Shown in pieces: positions 54,563 to 62,626 of a DNA stretch of 64,000 nt (positions within the stretch are counted from its first letter, which is position 1; every line of letters begins with the position of its first letter). The notes under the pieces are model-generated. The model was not told the origin of the DNA. It saw only the letters and a program-made list of their open reading frames with translations, and did not search any database. This DNA is from Anaerolineales bacterium UBA6055 (GTDB taxonomy: Bacteria; Chloroflexota; Anaerolineae; Aggregatilineales; Phototrophicaceae). A program made the translations under genes and the position numbers. The stretch covers positions 324,835 through 388,834 of the forward strand of contig DIYL01000055.1 of the NCBI GenBank assembly GCA_002428985.1, given 5' to 3'.

Positions 54563-55264
54563 TTATTCCCAAAGCATAGATGACAACACAAAGTTGCTGG
54601 TGGTGATGCCACGCGGTAACGACACAACCGCATATACCATATCTGCAACTGTCTCTGGTTGCACCAGAATCGCCTTATCAATATCTGGTGAGGCATCGTC
54701 ACGCATCGGGGTGTCAGCAGGTCCCGGTGAGATCATCACAACACGGATGCGATCTGGCTTTAGTTCTTCTGCAAGTGACCCACTCAAACCTTTTAATCCG
54801 ACTTTGGCGGCTGTATAGGCTGTAACAGTTGGCACGGACATTGCTGTCACGAGCGATCCAATATTAATAATGCTGGCATTTTCGCTTTTGCGCAGATTCG
54901 GAACCAGTGTTCGCGATATGATATATGGCGCACGCAAATTTGTATTCAAAATATGGTCGAGCTTGTCGTTGGTGGTATCGGTCATATAGTCGATGAGCCA
55001 ATCGCCAGCACAATTGACGAGTATATCAACTTGTTTATCACCTAATTGTTCACCAAATGCTTGTACACCCGCATCATCGGTGACATCAAGCACAACAGCT
55101 TCGGCTGTACCACCTAGTTCCTTGATTTCATCAACGACTGCATTTAAGTTTGCTTCGGTACGGGCGATGAGAATGCAGTGGATGCCTTGCTTGGCAAATT
55201 TATGGGCAATTGCACGCCCCATCCCCTGTCCACCGCCTGTAATAACTGCTGTTTGTTCTGACAT
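54563..55264 (-). CDS. Short-chain dehydrogenase/reductase
   Basis: A 233-residue classical SDR: TGGGQGMGRA nucleotide loop, NCAGDW in place of NNAG, Ser in INIGSLVTA and YTAAK. AGGAT precedes the start. It belongs to the FabG-like branch. It follows the galactonate-dehydratase-like gene by 48 bp on the same strand and may act in the same sugar-acid pathway. Confidence 0.88.
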   Translation of the reverse strand: MSEQTAVITGGGQGMGRAIAHKFAKQGIHCILIARTEANLNAVVDEIKELGGTAEAVVLDVTDDAGVQAFGEQLGDKQVDILVNCAGDWLIDYMTDTTNDKLDHILNTNLRAPYIISRTLVPNLRKSENASIINIGSLVTAMSVPTVTAYTAAKVGLKGLSGSLAEELKPDRIRVVMISPGPADTPMRDDASPDIDKAILVQPETVADMVYAVVSLPRGITTSNFVLSSMLWE

Positions 55265-55312
55265 GTCTTATCCTATGTATTTCAGTTTATAAATTAAAAG
55301 ATAGCGTGTTGT

Positions 55313-56461
55313 TTACCACTCCGCAATTGATCCATCTTTGCGTCGCCAGATGGGGTTGTGCCAACGAAACGCATCATCATGCGCTGCACGCACTTTGTCT
55401 TCATCGACTTCAATCCCTAATCCGGCACCTGTTGGGATGTTAATATAGCCATCTTCATAATCAAAGACGCTATCATCTGTCAAATAGTCGAGTAAGTCGC
55501 TGCCTTGATTATAGTGAATCCCGAGGCTTTGTTCCTGAATCAGTGCATTATAGGCGACCGCATCAACTTGAATACATGATGCTAGGGCAATCGGACCTAA
55601 CGGACAATGTGGTGCAAGGGCGACATCATAAGCTTCTGCCATTGCCGCGATCTTGAAGACCTCTGAGATACCACCTGCGTGGGACAAATCGGGTTGAATA
55701 ATATCGACTGCACCCGATGCTAGTAGGTGCTTAAAGTCGTAACGTGAGTACATCCGTTCACCCGTTGCAATCGGAATTGATGTACTGTTTTTGATGTCAA
55801 CTAATGCCTCGTTATTTTCCGGTAGCACAACTTCTTCGACGAACATCAGATGATAGGGCTCAAGTTCTTGGATCAACATCTTTGCCATTGGTTTATGGAC
55901 ACGCCCATGAAAATCAACGGCAATGCCAAAATCGCTGCCGACTTGTTCTCGTACCGATGCAATCCGCGCGATGGTCTCATCAATATGGTGGAACTTATCC
56001 ATATAATGGACTTCATTAACTGCATTCATCTTGACAGCGTTAAGTCCGTTATCTTTACGTTCTTGCGCTTGTTTTGCGACATCTGACGGACGGTCACCGC
56101 CAACCCACGCATACGTTTCGATTTTGTCTCGTACTTTACCACCAAGTAAATCATAGATCGGCACACCATGAAACTTCCCTTTGATGTCCCATAATGCCTG
56201 ATTAATTCCAGCAATTGCACTCATCATTACTGGACCACCTCGATAAAACCGTGCGCGATAAAGTGTCTGCCAGATATCTTCGATTTGTAAGGGATCACGC
56301 CCGATCACAAACTCGCCCATTTCTTTGACGGCTGCTTTCACTGTGGCGGCATGTCCTTCGACAATTGGCTCCCCCCAACCGACATAACCATCATCAGTTG
56401 ATACCTTCAAAAATAACCAACGGGGTGGCACATTAAAAAGTTCCAATTGTGTAATTTTCAT
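55313..56461 (-). CDS. dgoD: D-galactonate dehydratase-like enolase-superfamily enzyme
   Basis: 382 residues, matching E. coli DgoD in length and key motifs. N-terminal capping domain with WLFLKVSTDDGYVGWGEP; barrel with the base region GLNAVKMNAV, metal ligands D in IAVDFHGRVHKPMAK, E in FVEEVVLPEN and E in PIATGERMYSR; general-acid H in APHCPLGPIALASC. Product would be 2-keto-3-deoxy-galactonate. AAGGTG precedes the start. The adjacent SDR could form or use the sugar acid; no kinase or aldolase is next to it. Confidence 0.87.
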   Translation of the reverse strand: MKITQLELFNVPPRWLFLKVSTDDGYVGWGEPIVEGHAATVKAAVKEMGEFVIGRDPLQIEDIWQTLYRARFYRGGPVMMSAIAGINQALWDIKGKFHGVPIYDLLGGKVRDKIETYAWVGGDRPSDVAKQAQERKDNGLNAVKMNAVNEVHYMDKFHHIDETIARIASVREQVGSDFGIAVDFHGRVHKPMAKMLIQELEPYHLMFVEEVVLPENNEALVDIKNSTSIPIATGERMYSRYDFKHLLASGAVDIIQPDLSHAGGISEVFKIAAMAEAYDVALAPHCPLGPIALASCIQVDAVAYNALIQEQSLGIHYNQGSDLLDYLTDDSVFDYEDGYINIPTGAGLGIEVDEDKVRAAHDDAFRWHNPIWRRKDGSIAEW

Positions 56462-56620
56462 CTGAACACCTTCTTGTTAAAAATGAATTTGTTTGAATAA
56501 TACTTCTGTCAATGAGTGATTCCACCATGGTCACCCGATAGAATGACAATTGCTTTTTTGACACGATATGATGATTAGACTGTAACAAATATACGGAGTA
56601 ATTGCGATGGATTACTAATG

Positions 56621-56651
56621 AAAAAACGCCACATGCTGGATGTGACGTTTT
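56621..56651 (-). terminator. Intrinsic terminator of the injection-system operon
   Basis: Stem AAAACG-C-CACAT / ATGTG-A-CGTTTT with a 5-nt loop, 25 bp after the last operon gene. On the minus strand it ends in GCGTTTTTTC, a proper U-tract. It separates the operon from the dgoD-like gene. Confidence 0.8.
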
Positions 56652-56675
56652 GAATTATGCAAAGTAGTGATTGGT

Positions 56676-57650
56676 TTAGGTGATTTCCAATGTATAAGAT
56701 GCGAATGCTGGACGCTGCGAATCAATGAGGCGGTCAGCAACTTCACGTCCAAGACCCTCATGATCATCTTCGCGTTCACTGAGTGGCAGACGCACTGTGA
56801 AGTGACAATTACCACTTTCGATAATTTCTGGGGTGACATCAAAATATAGCTCAAGTAGACGTTGCAGACCCGATGGTGTGCCACGGCGTAAGAATAACCA
56901 CCCTAACTGCTCGATGATGCGGCGTTGTTTGTCGACGGATAGAGAAGGCAAAACAAGTAAGTCAAACCAACTTGAAATCCACTGAATCCAATCTGGGGGC
57001 ATGACTTCGGGTGATAGATACAAATCAAAATTATCAATCGTCCAGAATAACGGCGACGCGACCGATTCGAAGATCAATAAGAAGCGACCCATAAATTCGA
57101 ATTCGTCGAAAACTTCAGGTAGATATTGCATCCAATTACTTTTATCGCGAGGTACACCCGGCAAATAGCCAACAATTTGTCGTCTACGTTGCCCATTCAT
57201 TGTCACACGCGTTTGTTGAGCCTGTGGTGGAACAAGCGGGAGAATTTCACGTTGTGGTTCAGGAAATTGTTCAGGGTAGTCCTCATCGGATGGCAAATCA
57301 GGCCCCTGTACAGGATCAAGCTGAATTTCTTCTTCATAGACAAATTCAACGAGTTCCAAAATAAAAGGACCTACACGGATCACATCACCGAGGTTTAGTT
57401 CGGCAGGGATGCGTGGCATCAAACGTGTATCATTTAACCAGACACCGTTACTACTATTCAGATCTTCAATCAGATATTTATCATCTTCGCGCCATGTAAT
57501 GCGCATATGTTGACGACTAATTTCACGATGGTTCAACGGCAGGCTATTATCAGCCGACCGTCCTACACGTAACCCTTGTCGCCCAACAATCAGTTCGTCA
57601 CGGTCTAAGCCGGGTCCTTGCAATTTAAAGCGGAGTCTTGTTTCGCTCAT
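56676..57650 (-). CDS. eCIS baseplate/tail protein with N-terminal FHA domain
   Basis: 324 residues. Residues 20-100 are an FHA domain with all core positions: G30-R31, S45-R-Q-H48 and N-G near 68-69. After a Pro-rich linker (about 105-165) comes a phage tail protein I-like domain (about 170-324; WMQYLPEVFDEFEFMGRFL, PDWIQWISSWFDL and RGTPSGLQRLLELYFDVTP), which completes the baseplate wedge in contractile systems (Afp12-like position). It is the last gene of the operon, 2 bp after the baseplate J gene. The FHA domain would bind a phospho-threonine partner, making assembly or attachment kinase-dependent. Confidence 0.82.
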   Translation of the reverse strand: MSETRLRFKLQGPGLDRDELIVGRQGLRVGRSADNSLPLNHREISRQHMRITWREDDKYLIEDLNSSNGVWLNDTRLMPRIPAELNLGDVIRVGPFILELVEFVYEEEIQLDPVQGPDLPSDEDYPEQFPEPQREILPLVPPQAQQTRVTMNGQRRRQIVGYLPGVPRDKSNWMQYLPEVFDEFEFMGRFLLIFESVASPLFWTIDNFDLYLSPEVMPPDWIQWISSWFDLLVLPSLSVDKQRRIIEQLGWLFLRRGTPSGLQRLLELYFDVTPEIIESGNCHFTVRLPLSEREDDHEGLGREVADRLIDSQRPAFASYTLEIT

Positions 57651-57652
57651 GA

Positions 57653-59626
57653 CTAGTCTTCCAACACAATATGTTGATAAGAGACAACTAACCCATCAGA
57701 TGGCACAGGAATATCATTAGCCTCTGTACCTTTGAGGAATTGACGATTTTCATAGGTGACAGGGAATAATTTAACTGAGCGGATGAAATTAACACCCGGA
57801 ATTTGTGATAAGACCGCCATCACATCACCGACAACAAGGTCACGGCCATATGTCCAACCACTGCCATCTTGGCCGCCAATCAGAGGATTGATGAAGTCAA
57901 ACAATTTGTTCTCGACTTCTGTCTTAACTTTCTCAAATTCATAATGTTGTGCCACCGAGAAGCGTACTTCGGTCTCAACCCAGATGTAGGTTGGTGCTGT
58001 TACTTCGAGCTGGGTTGACAGTAAACGACGTTCATCCAGATAAGCTTTGATGGTATCGTGGAGTTCTGTCTGGAGTTCCAAACTTTCCGGTGCGATGAAT
58101 CCTGTTAATACTGGGATACTTGGGATGACAAGAATACGATTCTCGCCACGATTGGTTAATGGGGGTTGCAAACAATAAACCCGACCAATTCGCCCCGGTG
58201 CGCTTTGTTGTGCTAGGTATTCATAATCGCGTGAGGTAACCGCACGGCGCAATGACCGTAAGTGTCCGGGAACGCGTGTTTTTGCGTTTTCGAGTGTTTC
58301 TGCATCTAAACCGCCCGATGCACCTTTCATATTGGTCACTCGACTGACATATGGAATACTCGACTTCAATACATTGATCGAACGTGCCGCGACATTCCCT
58401 TGTAAGCCACCACCATAACGGTAGCCTGTCATAATCAAAAGTGAGCCTTTTGGCGGTAGAGCCCCATATCGCTTAACTGTGCCATCAGGTTGTGGCAATG
58501 CTGGCCCGAGACGTAATTCGCCTTTTTCACTATCAATTGTATAGTGACGGTCAGTTCCGGTTGATGTAGAGAAATCACCAACTTCCTGCCAACGTTGTTC
58601 GCGTCCATCAGGTGTCCGAACCATCAAATATTCATCGGTGGTACGTGCAACTAATGGTGCATGATCAAAGAAGAAGATTTGACCGGGTGAGCCGTCAGAA
58701 CGCCCCATCACGATATCTTTCATACGGGTGACGTTGGTTGTGGAAACTGTACCACCCCATGTTTCGACACCGAGGCGCACCAAACGCGGGCTAACTTCAT
58801 AACGACTTTCAGTCTCAGTTAGGTCGAGACGACAGCGTAACCAGTAGGCGTTAATATCGTTGCGTTGTGATCGTACCATTTCTGGCAAGTGAACCCGAAC
58901 CAACCCGTTGACGTTAAAGCCTTTGGTATCATCCAGATCAATATGTACACGTGTCCAACGACGATTAATATCGGAACTGAGCACTTCCCACACATACGGT
59001 GGGTTATTAGGGTCGATACCAGCACCTTCGGCACGGTCAACTTCAAAGCTCATGCCTAGTAGATGATTGCTGAGGTCTTGGTCGAACCCGATATAAAAGG
59101 CATCGTCAGTCTTTGGTGGGTCTGATGAAAAGATTGGGAATTGTTCATAGCCCGATTGGACAGTCGAAAGTGATTGCACACCATATTCTGTGCCGTCATC
59201 TGTATCCATTGCTGTCAAAACGTACGACAACTGTGGGACTTGAATAGTCAAATCGCGGTCTGTTGAAAAGATAATTCCGCGTTGGTCTTCGGTCTGCACA
59301 GTTGAGACTTCAGTATCGGCTAAAATAGTAATTTCAGATTGTTGTGGTGCACTTAACCAGAATGTGACATCAGCTTGTGAAGGAACTGCTTCAGCGAGCT
59401 TCATCCCGATGAGTTCCATAAACTTGATGTAATTTTTGTCTGGCACACGATTGAGGCGATATAATGCGACATCCATCATGAATGCAAATAGCTCGATAAG
59501 CGTCATACCGGGATCACTTAGATTGTGGTCAGTCCACTCCGGTGTGTATAACGCGATCCGTGCGCGTGCTTCTTCTACTAGATCTTTGAACTCGCGATCA
59601 TCTAATTTTGGCGCTTCTAAACCCAT
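57653..59626 (-). CDS. eCIS baseplate J-like protein (Afp11/gp6 type)
   Basis: 657 residues with AGGGTGG before the start. The N-terminus, YTPEWTDHNLSDPGMTLIEL, is the signature of putative baseplate assembly proteins of contractile injection systems, and the middle carries the baseplate J region (MKGASGGLDAETLENAKTRV, then SLRRAVTSRDYEYLAQQ). It forms the wedge that joins hub to sheath. Order (gp25, then J, then tail protein I) is the conserved wedge order. Compared with phage gp47-type proteins (about 350 residues) it is long, as usual in eCIS. Confidence 0.93.
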   Translation of the reverse strand: MGLEAPKLDDREFKDLVEEARARIALYTPEWTDHNLSDPGMTLIELFAFMMDVALYRLNRVPDKNYIKFMELIGMKLAEAVPSQADVTFWLSAPQQSEITILADTEVSTVQTEDQRGIIFSTDRDLTIQVPQLSYVLTAMDTDDGTEYGVQSLSTVQSGYEQFPIFSSDPPKTDDAFYIGFDQDLSNHLLGMSFEVDRAEGAGIDPNNPPYVWEVLSSDINRRWTRVHIDLDDTKGFNVNGLVRVHLPEMVRSQRNDINAYWLRCRLDLTETESRYEVSPRLVRLGVETWGGTVSTTNVTRMKDIVMGRSDGSPGQIFFFDHAPLVARTTDEYLMVRTPDGREQRWQEVGDFSTSTGTDRHYTIDSEKGELRLGPALPQPDGTVKRYGALPPKGSLLIMTGYRYGGGLQGNVAARSINVLKSSIPYVSRVTNMKGASGGLDAETLENAKTRVPGHLRSLRRAVTSRDYEYLAQQSAPGRIGRVYCLQPPLTNRGENRILVIPSIPVLTGFIAPESLELQTELHDTIKAYLDERRLLSTQLEVTAPTYIWVETEVRFSVAQHYEFEKVKTEVENKLFDFINPLIGGQDGSGWTYGRDLVVGDVMAVLSQIPGVNFIRSVKLFPVTYENRQFLKGTEANDIPVPSDGLVVSYQHIVLED

Positions 59627-59634
59627 GTTCCACC

Positions 59635-60042
59635 CTATCCTTCAGGATTTAAATAATAAGGAAAGACCAAGCTACGAGGGTCTGGTCTGTCTTTATGTTT
59701 ATATTTTATGCTAATCAATAACTCGGAGCGATCAACTTCGCCCGATTCGACATCTAACTCAATAATATCAATACGAGGTTCCCAGCGACGAATCGCTTCT
59801 TCGACATACCGTTTGGCAGTAACAAATGTCTGTTTATTCAAAGGATCGAAGATGAGTTCATGAATGCGACAACCGAATTCAGGACGGAGCACCCGCTCAC
59901 CCGGTACAGTCATTACAATCAGATAGATAGATTGGCGAACTGCTGTATCACCATCGACCATTGCTAATTTATTACGGTCGTCCAGATGTAATGGGAACGC
60001 GAGTCGTTTACCTAGAATTTTTGTCAGCGCACTATTGAACAT
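59635..60042 (-). CDS. eCIS baseplate protein gp25/GPW (Afp9 type)
   Basis: 135 residues, the usual size. Motifs: LAMVDGDTAVRQSIYLIVMT, then PGERVLRPEFGCRIHELIFD (the conserved E-R-x-x-R-P-x-F-G), and RRWEPRIDI. It is the wedge protein that links the sheath to the hub. It overlaps nothing and lies 21 bp after the spike gene. No strong ribosome site was seen, so coupling is likely. Confidence 0.93.
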   Translation of the reverse strand: MFNSALTKILGKRLAFPLHLDDRNKLAMVDGDTAVRQSIYLIVMTVPGERVLRPEFGCRIHELIFDPLNKQTFVTAKRYVEEAIRRWEPRIDIIELDVESGEVDRSELLISIKYKHKDRPDPRSLVFPYYLNPEG

Positions 60043-60063
60043 GATTTATCACTTTCTTAGCTG

Positions 60064-61920
60064 TTAGTTAATCGAGACCGACAACCCTTGAATCGTACAG
60101 GTTGCACTAGATTTAAAGGTTGCTCCGGTTGCCCCTTCAACAGTTGCTGCGCCGCTAGACGACTTTGCTGTGAGGTTGGAGCTTGCAGTAATATTGATAT
60201 TACCGCCCTTAATATCGACATTGTTCGTTCCAGCATCGAGGGTCATATTGCCACCCGACTTCAATGTCATATTGCCACCTGAGGTAATATCGATTGTATC
60301 ATCCGTATCGATGGTTAACTTACCATTTTCACCATCAAGCTTAAAGATAACTTTACCACCATTGGCGTCAATCGTGATTAGATTAGTACTCGACTCGATC
60401 TTAACCATATTTTTGGTGGTCTTATCAACGATGGAGATAAGTTCACTGTCTTTGGTGTCGTCGAGTGTGATGACATGTCCCGCACGCGTTTTGATGACAC
60501 GTAGATTTACTTTACCATCTTTGACAATTTGAGCTGTTGTATGTGGGACAGCATCACTACCATTCCACAAACGTCCAACAACATAGGGACGACCGATATC
60601 GCCATGTTCAAAGGCGACAAGTACCTCATCATTAATTTCTGGCAGGAATGTCATACCGCGTGATGGCCCTGCATCTGGTGTTGCTACACGTGCCCACCAG
60701 CTTTCTTCCGAATCCGAGAACCATGGAAATTTGACCCGAACACGGTGCATGTTTTCTTCATCTTCATTTTGCGTGACAATCGCTGGCACAACACCCTGTA
60801 CGGCTTGGTTGGTTAGCAATTTTTCTTCTGAATTACCAACAAGGTCAGCAACTGTTTCTGGACGCATGCCTTCTACAACAAATTCGGTACGGTAGTTATC
60901 ACGACTGTAAATATGACGTACCGACGATAATTTATATTTACCCTCGAACTGCGTGTTGACGTTTGTCACTTTGATCTTCATGCCGGGGATCAACCGCGCG
61001 TCACCTTTACAGATGCCTTCGGCTTCGATGTAATCGGCATTAAGTTCGTCAAGAATTGCTTGTGCTAAATTGTTCGCATGGGTTTGGTCAATCGCGCCAT
61101 GATTAATTTCATAATGCTTGGCTTCTTTTGATGTTGCCGATTTATATGCGGTACCACCTTTTTGTTCCTCACCAATTTCTTGTAGGTACGAGGCTGTTGA
61201 TGCGGTGCCGACGATAGCTTCTTTCGTTGACGGATCAAACCCTCGGACGGTCACTTCCGTCACTTGTTCCGAGACGGATAGGCGTGGGAAGAAGCCAAGT
61301 AGATCAGATCCCCATTCTAATTCAGTTTCTGAACCTTCGGTGGCGGAGGCTTTCTTGAAATATAATTTTTTGGCGGTATCAACGTAAAACTTATAGTTAT
61401 TGCGCCGGGCAAGTTGGCGCAAGAATGCCATATTACTCTGGTTATACTGTGTCACATGGTCAAAGACTGTTGAAGTTGTATCAACCGATGCAGTCAAACC
61501 CGCTTCACTTGCCATGGTCGAGACAATATCACTATCTTTACTGTTCTGGAATGTACGAATGTATGTGCCATGCGTCAGGCGGTGACTAAAATCATATCCA
61601 CGCACATTAATTATTGTGCGAAATTGTGTTTCATAAACAGGTTCAATTGCTGTGACCTCGCCCGCAAACACCACATCAAGTGTTTCTTGGCCATCATTTT
61701 TTGCAAGTTTAATTTCGATCTCATCGCCAAGTGCAACCTTATTGTTTTTGAGGATGTAGAAATCATCATCTTCAAAGCGAATGGTGAACATACCCGGCAT
61801 GTTGAATGTACGAGAGACTTCAATCTCAAATACTTTATTTTTGATTATATCATCAATAACTGACCCACCGATTTTGACCACGAAGTGATCGAGATGGGCA
61901 AGGGTTTTAGTCCCAGCCAT
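60064..61920 (-). CDS. eCIS spike protein VgrG-like (Afp8 type)
   Basis: 618 residues with the gp27/gp5 fusion layout: hub domains (about 1-355, FEIEVSRTFNMPGMFTIRF and QYNQSNMAFLRQLARRNNY), an OB-fold (about 365-450, HRVRVKFPWFSDSEESWWAR and FLPEINDEVLVAFEHGD), then a repetitive beta-helix spike (TSGGNMTLKSGGNMTLDAG). It has no effector domain at the C-terminus. No PAAR tip gene lies between it and gp25, where Afp10-type genes often occur elsewhere. Upstream is the tube/LysM gene at 14 bp. Confidence 0.93.
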   Translation of the reverse strand: MAGTKTLAHLDHFVVKIGGSVIDDIIKNKVFEIEVSRTFNMPGMFTIRFEDDDFYILKNNKVALGDEIEIKLAKNDGQETLDVVFAGEVTAIEPVYETQFRTIINVRGYDFSHRLTHGTYIRTFQNSKDSDIVSTMASEAGLTASVDTTSTVFDHVTQYNQSNMAFLRQLARRNNYKFYVDTAKKLYFKKASATEGSETELEWGSDLLGFFPRLSVSEQVTEVTVRGFDPSTKEAIVGTASTASYLQEIGEEQKGGTAYKSATSKEAKHYEINHGAIDQTHANNLAQAILDELNADYIEAEGICKGDARLIPGMKIKVTNVNTQFEGKYKLSSVRHIYSRDNYRTEFVVEGMRPETVADLVGNSEEKLLTNQAVQGVVPAIVTQNEDEENMHRVRVKFPWFSDSEESWWARVATPDAGPSRGMTFLPEINDEVLVAFEHGDIGRPYVVGRLWNGSDAVPHTTAQIVKDGKVNLRVIKTRAGHVITLDDTKDSELISIVDKTTKNMVKIESSTNLITIDANGGKVIFKLDGENGKLTIDTDDTIDITSGGNMTLKSGGNMTLDAGTNNVDIKGGNINITASSNLTAKSSSGAATVEGATGATFKSSATCTIQGLSVSIN

Positions 61921-61933
61921 ACCTGCTTGTCCT

Positions 61934-62599
61934 TTACAGTATTAAATCCATGCCGTTTGGAATGTTGAGTGGATCATCAATTCCATTGTTTTCCGCAACT
62001 TCGCGCATACCTGAACTTGTCCCACTAACCGCATTAATCAAATCGAGACGGGTTCCGGCATTGAATGTTGATGTTTTAGGTGCTGTCGTTATCCAATCTG
62101 GCTGTGCTTGGGCAGCTGTTAGTGATTTGTCATCATGTTGTTGCAAATCAATAGTGACTTCTGACCGAAGTGGTGTACCCGTTTCAGAGAATAGGGTAAG
62201 CTTTTCTGTGAGCTTGGTTACAACACCTTCAAAGTAGTTATCACCCCACTCAAATTCGACACGAGGTGGCTTACCTTTATTGTCATCGGCATCGCGACTG
62301 TCTTCATCGACATAAATCATATGCCATAATAATTCAGTATAATCGCGAACGTTGTCATAGCGTCCATTGTTATAGGTGTCAGTTGTGTCAAAATATAAAT
62401 TGAGTGAGATGCTAATCGGCTCCCCGTATTGGAAGCTGGTTTCACCCATATTCTGTCCTGTGACCGCGGTAACTTCGTATTTCGCTGTCTTGCTGATGCT
62501 ATACTCAAATGGGTTGAACATGAATGACACTTTGTCACTTGTGTTCAGGTTTTTGATTGTACCTGGGACTAAGCCACCTTTGGTTAATAGACTTGACAT
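61934..62599 (-). CDS. eCIS tube-initiator/LysM protein (Afp7 type)
   Basis: 221 residues with GAGGAG before the start. The CIS-tube-like domain (about 10-165) includes SFMFNPFEYSISKTAKYE and EFEWGDNYFEGVVTKLTEK. The C-terminal 45 residues are a LysM-like module (GTRLDLINAV, VAENNGIDDPLNIPNGMDL). In Afp and PVC particles this protein joins the inner tube to the VgrG hub. It sits directly before the spike gene, as in other systems. Confidence 0.9.
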   Translation of the reverse strand: MSSLLTKGGLVPGTIKNLNTSDKVSFMFNPFEYSISKTAKYEVTAVTGQNMGETSFQYGEPISISLNLYFDTTDTYNNGRYDNVRDYTELLWHMIYVDEDSRDADDNKGKPPRVEFEWGDNYFEGVVTKLTEKLTLFSETGTPLRSEVTIDLQQHDDKSLTAAQAQPDWITTAPKTSTFNAGTRLDLINAVSGTSSGMREVAENNGIDDPLNIPNGMDLIL

Positions 62600-62626
62600 G
62601 TTTTACTCCTCACTTTGCGTGGTCAA

